Both the position numbers and the translations under genes were made by a program. Below the pieces are notes generated by a model. It was not told the origin of the DNA, ran no database searches, and saw only the letters and a list, made by a program, of their open reading frames with translations. Below are positions 54,201-64,000 of a stretch of 64,000 bases of DNA, piece by piece (position 1 is the stretch's first letter; each line of letters opens with the position of its first letter). This DNA comes from Planoprotostelium fungivorum (lineage: Eukaryota; Evosea; Variosea; Cavosteliida; Cavosteliaceae). The DNA is taken from the NCBI GenBank assembly GCA_003024175.1, contig MDYQ01000118.1, positions 22,901-86,900 of the forward strand, in the 5' to 3' direction.

Positions 54201-57200
54201 CTGCTGGCTACTGGCTCAAACGCAACATCACTGGTAGACACGAACAACGATGGATCAGCTGATGTGGTCCACTTTGAGCTGGGCACTATCATGTCGTCCG
54301 ACAACACATCCATTGGAGGAAATTCAAGTCTATTGGGAAGACAGATCGAGATCACAACCGTATTCTACATCAACGATACGGTCACAAACACGAAGGACAT
54401 GGAAACGAACATCACAACCACCTTCTCTGGACGTGCTTCCATCATCACCGTCCCCACACTCTCCTGGACTATCACTGAGCCTTCTCTCACCTTCACTGTG
54501 GAATCCAACACATCTAACGGTCAAGGAGGAGATGTCATTCAGTTCACCTCTGTCATCTCTCACTTGCCTCAATCTACCGCCGATGCCATGGAAACAAGAC
54601 TGGAAGTGCCTCTCCTTCCCGGCTTCGTTGCTGTGCCAGGCTCGATCATCTGTGACTCTCCCCTCTACACCGTACTATCTGGAGAAGTAGTGGGAGACCA
54701 GTCGATCAGCATTCTCATACCAAGATTGGTCCTGTCTACCAACACTACCATCACATTCGATGCCAAGTTGTACGACTTTGTCCCATACAACAGCACCATC
54801 TACAATCCGATGACGCTGCACTACCAGACCGCCCCCACATCTCCTGCTAGGAATTTCCAGGAAGATATCACGATTGGTATCACCACTCCATTGGTCTCTT
54901 ACACCACCACCTTCACAACAGATATCCCCAGCAGCAGCAACAACTTGACCATAGGACAAGTCATCACTCTCCTTCACGTCATCGATCTGCCCTTTGGCTC
55001 TACTTCCTCTCTCTTTCTCTCTACTCTCTTGTCAGGCACAGGTGCCTTGCAAGTCATCAACGCCAGTGTCAGCATCGGCTCACACAGCAACTCGACTGGA
55101 CTGAGAGACAAGAGCTTGCTGGACGTGATCGACATCGATGGCGATGGGCTGGCAGACGAGATACAAGGAGCGTTTGACCGAGTGATGTCAGCGCCTGGCT
55201 ACATCATCGGCAATGGAACGAAGCAAGATGGAAAGATGATCGTTGAGCTCAATCTGTACGCACCTGATGTGGAGAGGAACTACATAGGACAGACTGTCAG
55301 CCTCACAACGACCTTGACCGAAGATGACGGTATTGTTTCGACGTACGACCACACTTGGACACTTCAAGAGCCCGATCTAATCTTCTCCTCCACCATCGAC
55401 AGAGAGAACGGACAAGGTGGTGATGTCTTCAACGTCAGCTTCCAGATCGAGCCTTCCCTGTTGGCCACATCAACACCATTCCACGTATCCATCATCGGTG
55501 ATTCCCTACCAAACTGGAACGTCACATCGATTGATGCCGGGTCTTACGTGGAAAAGAACACGAGCGTCAACACGCTCGACTTATCGTTCGACCACCTGCC
55601 AGATAGTACGGCTCAGCTCACGTACACGACACAACTGTGGGACTTTATACCGATGAACACCACTATCTACCACCCCTTGGCCCTTGCTTATTTCAGTGCA
55701 CCGAATCTACAGTATGCCAGAAGGTACACTGTACCGGATTCCATCTTGAGCGTCAACACACCTTCTCCCGTGGCCAGCTCACAGATCATCTCCAACATCC
55801 ACACGAACACGTCCTCTCTGTTATCTGTCGGTGAACGCGTGACGTTGATCGTCTATCTGCAGCTGCCATATGGAAGTACATCAGAGTTGAAGGTCAACAT
55901 CTCTCTCAGCACCTTTGGCGCTCACTTTGGCGTGGACACTACTCGCTTGTACATGGGCAACCACTTGTACTCTCACAGTCTTGCCACTGGCAGCAACGCT
56001 TCTGTCACGCCCACGACTGGACCCACTACCACCATCGTCTATGACTTTGACGGCATACAGTCGTCACCGAGAGACAACATGAGCAACAGCACAACATCTG
56101 CAGTGGGAGAGAACGAGGCCAGAGTGGAGATAGCACTGTATGTGGATGACAGCAGCAGTTCCATCGCTATGTCACACGTGGATGTAGACGTCGCCTTCTC
56201 TTTTGCCCACGGAATATTCTTCGAAGAGAGCTACGGATTCGATATTGTAGAGCCCACTCTGATCGTGGACTGCACAGTGAGTCACATGTCTTTGTCTATG
56301 AATTGAATCTGATATCATCTCAGTCTTCTCGTTCTTTTGGCCAAGGAGGAGATGTCATTTACTACCGTGCCAATATCTCCCATGCTGCACTCAGCACTGC
56401 CGCTGCATTTGACCTCGATCTAGTCTACCAGGTGGAAAGTTATCTCAACGTCAGCCTCACCTCTCTCTACACTACTTCCGGTAAGATCACGCTGGATTCA
56501 CACGGTGCTGTAGTGGTAGCCATACCAACCATTCCACTCAACGAGTCGATCATCATCGAATTCTCTGCCATCATAAGAGGCGACGTCGAATTTTCGAAGC
56601 AGTACACTTCATTTGGTGAGTCATCGAATCACTCTCTCTTGCTGATCGAGACAGCTCAACTGTCATACACTAGCTCTCCTGCAATAGAATCGGTTGAGAC
56701 GAGGGTGTACACAGTGGAGGGACCGGAGATATCGCTTGAGATCGTCGACGTGATATCCAGCTTCTCTTATGAATCATTGAATGTGCTGAGAACTTCGGAT
56801 GTACTCGTCACACCCAACCAGCTCGTTGATTTCATCGTCCAACTACAAGTGAGTTACTGTCACCTCTCTTCTACTTCGTGTTCTTTCCTCATTCTATCAT
56901 GACTAACGACTGCACAGTTACCTTATGGCATCACGAACAACTTGACTGTCACCTTATCACTTCCTGCCAACCAGATGACATTCCAGTCTGTTCACTCTTC
57001 TTTCCATGGTGACCTGTCATTCGGTCAGTTGCCACAGAATGGTACGCTGCCCATGGTCACAGCAGACGCTCACAACATGTCTACTGCCATCATCTCCTTC
57101 GGCAAGGTACGGCTTGTCTCATACATGCCTTCATTGATCGTGTGTAGGTGACAAGCGTTGGTGTGAACAACACGATGGACGTGAGAGTGACCTTCTTGCT

Positions 57201-60200
57201 CTCTGACAACGACTACAACGTCTACGATGCATCTCTGCCTCTCTCTTCCATAGTCGACTGGAACGTCAAGAACACAAGCTACAACTATGTCATGACCGTA
57301 GTCACACCCCTCTTGGACTTCTCTTTCACCTCATCACAGTCTGTTGTGACTGAGGGCGACGTCATAGAGATGCAGCTGGTCGTGTCTCATCGTCTGGCCA
57401 ACACAGTGGCTGCTTACAACATCACGCTGTGGGACAACGTAACAGATCCTTACTTGCATCTAGTCCGTGGCTCGACCTCTGCCAGCTGGGGCAGCTTTGT
57501 AGAGGCCACAGACGGATCAGTGGGCTTCAACTTACCGGTCTTACTGCCCGAACAATCGGCGACATTCATTTACAAGATAAGAGTGTCGAATGACATTGGT
57601 TTCCGCTATCCACACAGCGACATGTACATGCGGTGGCAGACTTCTCCCACTCCTTCTTCAAGGTGAATCACATGATCATTCAATTCTCCTCTCACTACTG
57701 ATCAGGATGCTTCGTTATTCGAAAGGAATAACATTCACTCCGTCTCATCCGAAGATGACATCGATTATTTTGCAAGATGTTATGATGCCATCGTTATCTT
57801 TTGATATCTCTCCTTTGGGCATCACTTATCCCAACTCAAGAGAACCTCTGATGAATCTCACATCGACAAACACATCCCATGTCATGACAGGTCTGAGAGT
57901 GGGAGAGACACTGTCCACTATGCTGCTCATCTCTTTCCCTTACGGTCTGCATCGAGTCAACATCTCAGACAACTCACTCGTCTCTTCTGTCTCACGCGGT
58001 AACATGACTGTGGACACAACAGCCAGACTGACAGTGACAAGTGAGAAGCTGATGAGATGTGTGTGATCTGATGATGTACAGATGTGACAGTTGTCCGTGT
58101 GGGAAGACATCTGAGCGGAAGTGGACTGAGCGAAGGACAAGATCTCACCTCTCTTGTCTCTTCTGATGGTAGCCTCAATCTTCTGCTGGATACCATCAAC
58201 AGCACTGCCTACGGTTCCACCACCATGGATGACTGTCTTCAACTATACGTGGCTTGCACTCTGCAAGACCTGCCTCAGAACATCCCCGGCAAGCTACTGT
58301 ACCACTCGTCAGAGCTGTCATGGAGTCACGGAAGCACACCTCAAGTCTTCCCTTTCACTCTCTCTGTCCATCAAGCCTCACTCGTCTCTGCCTCTAGCTT
58401 TCCCAGCAACATTGCTATACAAGCGGGTCAGACGGTGAACGGTAGTGTCTCTCTGTCACACGAGAGCTCTACTGCAGAGGCTCACAACATCTCTACGACC
58501 ATTCGCTTCGAACGAATGACACTACACCTAGATAATCTCAGAATCACCGTCATCTCGGGTAGCTCAGACAACGTCACATCTGACGCCTTCTCGATCGACA
58601 ACGTCACATCAGTCATCACATCTGGTCAACTCGTCATCACTGCCCCTCTCTTCCCCATCGGCGCTGAGATACACATCGACATGATGTTAGTCACGGATGC
58701 TACCGTTGTACCTGGACAGAAGATCGACGTGACAGTGGACAACTCATGGCAGTCCATTCCATCATCCTTTGGTGTGCCTCGCACATCCACATCATCCTAC
58801 AAGTTCCTCACAGTCACTGTGCCATCACCTGTGGCCACTTCCACAGGCTCGCTGAACAGTCTGACAGTGGGAACATCAGCGGACGTCAACGTTACGATAG
58901 TAGCAGTGAGAGGAACGTACACAAACACAAAATTCCATGTGTACTTCCCCTTGGACAGTCAGGGCAATCCATTAGTCAAGGTATGAATGTTTATAAGTTG
59001 ACGATCGTCAACTGAATCGTTTCAGTGTGAATCAGCTCGGGTGATTGGTTCATCATCCGATGTCAACTTCTCTGATAACTTCGATTCCTTACATCCTCTA
59101 GCGGTGAACCATCAATTTAATCTTGTTTGTTGTACGAAACTGAGACAAATAGATGATGGACGTCAGCAACAGACAGATCGGCATCTCATTCAACATCAGT
59201 GGCCTACGAGTCTCACCCTCTCAGACTCGTCCAAATTCCACCGAACGGATCACCTTCACTTTGCGATATCGACTGTTGGATCTACCTTCAGTCGTTCCTC
59301 TGCTGGTGGCATCTTTCGCTTACGATCTGTCTCTTCCGTTCAGTGTCGTCAGAGGCACGAAGAATATCACGGTGAGTCTATCTCATCGTATGGAATGGAT
59401 GTGAGGTGACATCATCAGATCATTCAGTCATCCCTGAGCATTCGATCGGTCTTCAGTGTGCTCAACACCACGTACAACAATCGATTGACGATGAACATCA
59501 CCGTATCTCATTCTCTCGCATCCACAGCAACCGCCGAAAGTCTGAAGCTGATGTTATCTCTTGGCCGTGTGAGTCAATGATGATTCTAAATGAATTTCGT
59601 CTGAAGAAAATAGTTGTCCGTGATCTCGGGTTCAGAAGTAAACGGAGGAGGGAATAGTACAGAGCTGAACTCGACTCTCATCTCCTTCTCTCTCAACAGT
59701 CTGCCCGTCGGTCAAAACTGGACACTCAGCCTGCAGCTGTTGGCAGGAATTTCTTTTGGAGACTATCGAGTTATTCAATCATTGAGCTTCGCAACATCAT
59801 CCAGCAACTACTCTCGTGTCATCCGTGATTCGAACACAGTGAGACGATTCCAATTTCAGCCTTTTTTGACGCATCCAGGCTTATGTGCCGGACTCAACTG
59901 TGCATTTGGTTCCTCCTTCTTCTGTCGCCTCTACCAGTGCAGAGACATTAGCTATTGCACCGGGGGATATAGTCATCTTCCAGGCTACATTTGTCATCCC
60001 TGCTCACGTCAACCGCTTTAACCTGTCTGGATCCATCATCAGCATCGGTGGTGGAGTGATATTGAAAGGTGAGGACAGAAATGAGATCTTAACTGATGGA
60101 GATAGAATTGTCGTCCATCACTCTGCCTGACGGCACGATGATATTGTCTAACTCACCCGATCTACCAATGGTCACCATGGAAGATTCGAATCTACAAAAC

Positions 60201-63200
60201 TCCAGCTCAGTGAAGCGTCAGTGGAACATGAAATTCGATCATCTGGCAGATCTATCTCAAAGTTCAAATTTGGTCGTCAAGTTTTCGGTACAGCCACTCT
60301 CTTGGGCGACTCCTTCGGTGAGATCGTTCATTCACATCCTTTTTACTCACATCACATAGAGTTTCCTCAACCAGAGTTTGACATTATCTTGGTTTAATAT
60401 CAGTACGAATGTATCTCGTCTCTCCAGATTAGATCTTCCACCCTGTTGGATCACGACGCCTTCCATGTCTCTGAGCATAAGCTTCCGCACACCTCATCCA
60501 AAGGTAATTTGGATCTTCCGTATGCTCGATTGAACAAATGGTAAAGAGAAACAGGTTAATCCGGGTGATCTTATCACTCTCGATCTGAACGTGAACCATA
60601 AGAGTTCTAGTTTAGTCAATGCTTTCGGTGTACAGGTGAGTCATGAGAATTTCCTTCCACATCTGACTAAATGAAATAGATTCTCACCCTCTTGCCCTCA
60701 GAGTTCACTCCCACAGTCGACATTGGAAATCGCTCAAACGCCTTGACTTACAACGCTTCGTCGCTATCACTCGGTAGAATGATCAACCTGACTTATTCTT
60801 CCATTTTGATCAACAACATGGCCAAGGAGGGACAGGTATAGAATCATGCGCGGTACCGTCCATGACGTCTCTCAGGTTATTCAAATCAGCAGTACTTTCA
60901 GTTGGGCGTCTGGCATCACACCAGAAGCGGTGAAGAATTCGACTGGAAATGTCTATTCCATCACGGTCAACTGCAAGCCCAGACCGGAGAATCTAACTTT
61001 ATTCGTTAACGAAGGAAGCAATCAGACGGTCAATCTGCACGAACACATCACTGACCGAGATGGATATCAGGTGATCTTGATGAATAGCATCGATATCATG
61101 CTGATGCTTTCTCAGGATATCGATTGGAAGACTCTGTCTCTCACCTCGAGCACTCTATCAGGCAGTGTGAATCTGACCAATGGATCTGTTTACTACCAAC
61201 CGAAACAATACTTCTGGGGTAACGATAGTGTCAGCTACAAGATCTGCGATAGCACAGGCGCATGCAAGGAGGCAAACATCACATACGTCGTCGCTTACAG
61301 ACCTCACGCACCCTTTGCATCGAATCAGACCCTCATCACTCCTCAGAACGGTGAGAAGAGATGTGAAAGAGAGAGAAGCTGAAGGAGGCAGGTGTCTCTG
61401 TGAATATCAGCTCGAGACTGTTCTGTCCTGACTCGCCTCTGTCCTTCGTACGAGTCGACTCAGTCACCTCGGGATCGTTCGCAATGAATACATCACGATC
61501 TTATCCAGCATCGAGTCCAGTGAGTCTCAGATGACATTGTCTACCATCTGATGCATTACATAGTATCTGCTTGACGCTATGTACACACCGCCCCCGTTCA
61601 AGTCTGGGTCGTTCATCGTCATCTTGACAGCATGTAACGAGCAGTCGATGTGCTCGCCGCTGCAGTTCAACTTTACTGTCGTGGCACCTACACCACCCAA
61701 ATGGTTGAATGCGACGAAATACGACAACTCTACCAATCAAGAGGTCTATCAGATCATATACGTCAACAACACCCAGAATGTTGGAACATCATCAGACGAG
61801 GCTTACGACCTCTACGTCGCTCTTAACATCATCGATATTGATCGAGATAGTGCCAAGATTAGCGTGAGTCGACCGAATAATATCCCTCTCATGTTATTGA
61901 TCAACATCTACATAGACATGCTAAAATTGACACTACATAGAAAAAACCAAGCCACGGCACTGCCAGTATCGATGATGTGTACGCGAACGATGCCAACGAA
62001 ACCGTCATTGTCATTCGTTACGTCCCTACTTCCAATCAAGCTACGAACGACACCTTGAGCTATTCTGCCTGTGACATGTGGTCTCAGTGTGCAGAGTCTA
62101 CCGTCCATGTCTCCTTCCCTGCAGCTGCCCAGCCTGGTTACTGCTATGGCGGTATCATTCTCACTCTCTTCGGTTTGTTTCTCGGTTTCACTGGCTTCAC
62201 CTTCTACTCAGCATCACGAGCTTGGCATCTCATCGATTTCATGCAGCTGATGGTGAGTGCAGATGTCATATCGTGGCAGCGTAGGGTAACATGTTCGCAG
62301 GTACTGTCATCGCAGGTCAATGTCAACTATCCCACCTTCTACATGAACTTCATTGGCTGCTTCTCTTGGCTCAACCTCTCTGCTTCTGTACCCTGGCAGG
62401 TGATACATGACACGCATTCACTTGTTCGGACCACTCACAGTTGAGACAGATCTCTACAGCACTGAAACAGTTCATCTTCACCTTTGAGTCAGAGGAGAGA
62501 CGTGCAGGTCACAGAACCTTACAGTCTGTCGATCAGTTCATCAGTCAGGCCGTGGCCGACGTGCCGGGAGAGAGATACCTCACAGGCACACTCTTCTGGA
62601 CTGTCGTCATCTGCCTCATCCCTGCCTTCCTCTCTCTCTTCTTCTATCTCATGCAGAAGCTCTCAGTCACATACGGACCTGCGTGTGAGAAGCTGAAGAG
62701 GATCTGTCAGACCATCACGTGGAGGATCTGTCTCTTCGCTTATCTAGGCGTGGTCTTTGCTTGCCTGCATCAGCTCGTCGTGCAAGCTAAAGTGGGAACA
62801 GGTGGATCAGCCTCTATGTCCATTGCCACCATGTTTGCATCCGTGATACTTCTCATCGTGACGCCCGGACTCCCCATCATCTACATCTTGGCCGTTCGCT
62901 CCAGATGGAACAAGATTCATCAACCCATCCACTCAGCTCAGCCGACAGCGAGTGAGAAGATATACATCGAACGAAGCAGAAGCTGAAGAGATACAGAAGA
63001 TGGAGACTGGAAGTTAGTTTTCCGACCGGATTCGATTGGTGTAGAAGTAACAGCAGAACAACGAGCTCAGGAGGTCAGCCAACCAGCACCCATTCCCAAC
63101 GAAGACGACAGGTGAGGATGACTTTGTATAACGAATTTCATCTGATGTTCGAAAAGATACACCTATGACACGAGAGTGTTGGGATGTACTGCCGGCTTGT

Positions 63201-63805
63201 ACAAACCCTGGGAAGCAAAGGACACCCTCATCCACAGATACTTCTACCTCATCGTCTTTGCAAAGAAGTTCCTTTTCGCTCTGGTCATAGCCCTCTTCTC
63301 CCCCGGCTCGTCACACGCTTCCACCTACGTGCAGATCATCGCCCTACTCATCATCCTCGTGGCTTACATCGCCATCATCCTGTGGCAGAGACCTTACGCA
63401 GACCGATTCTCTATGGTCATCGACTTGCTCTTCTCGGCGGTCATCTCATTGATCCTCATCTTCTCCGCTCTCATGGTGGACGAGAGCACGCTCAGTAGTA
63501 GAGACCGCACCCGTCTGTGTGTGGCCATGATCTGGATTCATTATGGTACCATGGTCTTCTTCTACATCATCTGCCTTCCGACTTTCCTCAAATCGATGGT
63601 GGAGCATCTCAAGCAGAAGGAGAAGAGAGAGGCAGAACAAGAATCACAGATTGCGCTGGACAACTCTGAAATGAACGAAGCGGATGACGAGGGGCTGAGC
63701 GCCAGTTCCAGAGACCCAAGGAGTAGTATCTACACGCCAAACATGATGTTGGAGGTCATCACACCACCCGCATCACCAACAACGCAGAGAGCTTTAGCTA
63801 GTTAG
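32210..63805 (+). CDS. Giant DUF11-repeat surface protein with TRP-like membrane domain, right paralogue
   Basis: Hand-built model of 59 exons and 9,643 codons; codon phases close at all 58 junctions and the stop is TAG at 63803-63805. Order: signal peptide (32210-32273); unique N-terminal ectodomain (exons 2-22, to 39278); composite exon 23 (39323-40948); tandem repeat exons 24-35 (40991-53943); diverged DUF11-like units (exons 36-50, 53991-60835); cadherin-like segment (60876-61863); membrane domain and short Ser/Glu-rich tail (61941-63805). The membrane part resembles the fungal TRP-like/FLC family, so the product is predicted to sit in the plasma membrane with almost 9,000 residues outside. 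One codon is anomalous: an in-frame TAA at 33358-33360 (codon 293) where the left paralogue has GCG. If real and not read through, the product would stop at 292 residues. All later exons remain open, which argues against an old pseudogene. Function unknown; adhesion, sensing or recognition are inferences. Confidence 0.87.
33358..33360 (+). other. In-frame TAA codon inside exon 6 of the right giant gene
   Basis: Exon 6 reads ...VNVLHSF, TAA, ADDLPAYNATLL...; the left paralogue at 15615-15825 reads ...YSIVHSF, GCG (Ala), AANYPAYTATLV.... The flanking codons align without gaps. A 28-nt intron that would remove the TAA breaks the frame, so it does not rescue the gene. Confidence 0.8.
39323..40948 (+). 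other. Exon 23 (composite repeat), right paralogue
   Basis: 1,626 nt, the same length as left exon 23 (8104-9729). It encodes DTNADGRFD in its first part, then the VQGGDTVNH / GFTVVQGNSSGDTSVL / YTYIADKSVSST type unit, then NPSVLSIGEVLTISHYL and PIGQATGVNVSLS. It ends with a GQGDANVAF half-unit. Large parts recur almost word for word in exons 28 and 35. Confidence 0.85.
40991..53943 (+). repeat. Tandem repeat-encoding exons 24-35 of the right giant gene
   Basis: Twelve exons, one unit each: 40991-41884, 41927-42820, 42864-43757, 43807-44691, 44733-46508 (composite double), 46554-47441, 47489-48382, 48430-49320, 49364-50254, 50297-51187, 51234-52127, 52171-53943 (composite double). Single units are 885-894 nt and the introns between them are 41-49 nt. 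Every unit starts with I-T after the acceptor, contains GDVHG near residue 12-15, and nearly all carry a DTNNDG-type loop and GRQ[IL]QIT or GRQIEIT. The second half is a GQGDT / LVPGS / YNATL DUF11-like domain. All borders are phase 0. By order and text, exons 31-33 are extra copies of an exon-30-like unit and one of exons 24/25 is also extra relative to the left gene. Confidence 0.9.
53991..60835 (+). other. Exons 36-50: diverged DUF11-like ectodomain units, right paralogue
   Basis: Exon 36 (53991-56276, 2,286 nt) begins with a standard unit (FTGDVHG, DTNNDGSAD) and then runs into diverged ones with NGQGGDV starts and a DIDGDGLADE loop. Exons 37-50 (56324-56848, 56918-57106, 57148-57662, 57706-58040, 58082-58980, 59026-59103, 59153-59371, 59419-59568, 59614-59838, 59879-60068, 60106-60317, 60360-60503, 60555-60635, 60680-60835) encode shorter, more diverged beta-rich segments. 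These have mixed intron phases, so they lack the clean exon-unit match of the array. This looks like an older part of the protein. Confidence 0.75.
60876..61863 (+). other. Exons 51-54: membrane-proximal cadherin-like segment, right paralogue
   Basis: Exons 60876-61070, 61116-61350, 61392-61519 and 61564-61863. The text LTLFVNEGSNQTVNLHEHI, then DRDG, SLTSSTLSGSVNL, YFWGNDSVSYKICDSTG and ANITYVVAYRPHAP has the pattern of cadherin-like/'tandem-95' repeats. These show a hydrophobic strand, G-x-V, a P-x-x-x-F-x-G-x-D-S-x-x-Y core and a C-x-x-x-G-x-C turn. A second, weaker copy follows (FIVILTACNEQSMCSPLQF). Such repeats are found in extracellular proteins of bacteria and protists. Confidence 0.65.
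61941..63805 (+). other. Exons 55-59: TRP-like (FLC/PKD2-type) multi-pass membrane domain and tail
   Basis: Exons 61941-62252, 62301-62399, 62441-62951, 62991-63111, 63157-63805. After a last extracellular stretch ending in PGYCYGG, eight or nine hydrophobic helices follow. Examples are IILTLFGLFLGFTGFTFYS, LFWTVVICLIPAFLSLFFYL, ICLFAYLGVVFACLHQLVV, FASVILLIVTPGLPIIYIL, YLIVFAKKFLFALVIALFS, VQIIALLIILVAYIAIIL, MVIDLLFSAVISLILIFSAL and HYGTMVFFYIICL. The run LYKPWEAKD, then FAKKFLFAL, then IILWQRPYADRFS mirrors the 'Y-K-P ... lRK ... lRPY-x-d-r' pattern of fungal TRP-like/flavin-carrier proteins. The tail (about 70 residues) is charged and Ser-rich. Channel activity is inferred from the family, not shown. 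Confidence 0.68.
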
Positions 63806-63807
63806 AG

Positions 63808-63813
63808 AATAAA
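63808..63813 (+). terminator. AATAAA polyadenylation-like signal of the right giant gene
   Basis: AATAAA begins 3 nt after the TAG stop of the right giant gene, implying a very short 3' untranslated region. Motif match only. Confidence 0.4.
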
Positions 63814-63850
63814 CGAAATGGCTAGTTCATAATGCTTAACATTACGTTAG

Positions 63851-63890
63851 TATTGTGCGGCCCATGCGAATATTGACCTTTCGCACAATA
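63851..63890. other. 9-bp inverted repeat between convergent 3' ends
   Basis: TATTGTGCG (63851-63859) and CGCACAATA (63882-63890) are perfect inverted copies separated by 22 nt, in the 121-bp gap between two convergent genes. It could form a hairpin in either transcript's 3' end. Confidence 0.5.
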
Positions 63891-63926
63891 GAAGAGAGAA
63901 CAAAACCTTATGCAACAGAGAGTTTA

Positions 63927-64000
63927 TTAATAACCAATGCGATACTTTCCATACTGAGGCTTCTCCCTCTCTGGCACATGCATGACCATCACCTCGTCCA
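63927..64000 (-). CDS. 3' end of an unidentified gene (C-terminal 24 residues)
   Basis: The minus strand has an open frame entering from the right edge that ends EREKPQYGKYRIGY and TAA at 63927-63929. An AATAAA-like signal (63923-63928) overlaps the stop, as in the neighbouring right giant gene, whose AATAAA nearly abuts its own stop. Too little is visible to name the protein. It is convergent with the right giant gene. Confidence 0.5.
   Translation of the reverse strand, partial: DEVMVMHVPEREKPQYGKYRIGY

Noticed and set aside
39640-54977. Alternative-frame and reverse-strand open frames of 60-209 codons in the right array
   Set aside because: They overlap exons that are in phase with the whole 59-exon model and repeat with the array period; no start context or domain.
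1-64000. Bacterial origin of the window, suggested by DUF11 repeats
   Set aside because: Dozens of spliceosomal introns, SF3B6, SZT2 and a RING/WD40 protein show it is eukaryotic nuclear DNA. Ancient transfer of the repeat domain remains possible but is not shown here.

Overview
This is nuclear DNA from an intron-dense, probably unicellular eukaryote. Coding is broken by dozens of very short introns (mostly 41-49 nt, a few as short as 38 nt) with GTGAG-type donors and YAG acceptors. Recognisable single-copy eukaryotic genes are present (SF3B6, SZT2, a TRAF7-like RING/WD40 protein), and all three stop codons appear to be used. The species cannot be fixed from sequence alone. An amoebozoan or another free-living opisthokont-grade protist is my best guess, at low confidence.

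Layout. (1) 1-16870, minus: the 5' two thirds of a giant secreted/surface protein gene. It has a signal peptide, a unique N-terminal region, then a tandem array of about 295-residue DUF11-like repeats, one repeat unit per exon. The window cuts it in its 31st exon. (2) 17169-17778, minus: a 175-residue secreted protein with an internally duplicated motif. (3) 18010-28485, minus: SZT2 (KICSTOR/mTORC1 pathway). (4) 28612-28965, plus: SF3B6/p14, intronless, 126 bp from the SZT2 start codon. (5) 29295-31586, minus: RING, TRAF zinc finger, coiled coil and seven WD40 repeats. (6) 32210-63805, plus: the full-length paralogue of gene 1 in opposite orientation. My hand-built model has 59 exons and 9,643 codons before the stop. 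It ends in a cadherin-like region and an eight- or nine-helix membrane domain resembling the fungal TRP-like (FLC/PKD2) family. (7) 63927-64000, minus: the 3' end of another gene.

The two giant genes are therefore divergent inverted paralogues around a 15-kb island of four unrelated genes. Their first 23 exons match one to one in length and phase. Over the stretch where both are visible, the right copy has exactly four more repeat-encoding exons than the left (12 against 8). All array exons are phase 0-0 and separated by tiny introns, so whole repeats can be gained or lost without breaking the frame. Sequence tracts are homogenised within each gene. The right copy carries one in-frame TAA at codon 293 where the left copy has GCG. 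It is either a decaying copy, a readthrough gene, or affected by a base-calling error. I consider this giant DUF11-repeat ectodomain fused to a TRP-like membrane domain, present as an inverted pair that varies in repeat number, the most interesting content of the window. Adhesion, mechanosensing or self-recognition are plausible but unproven roles.
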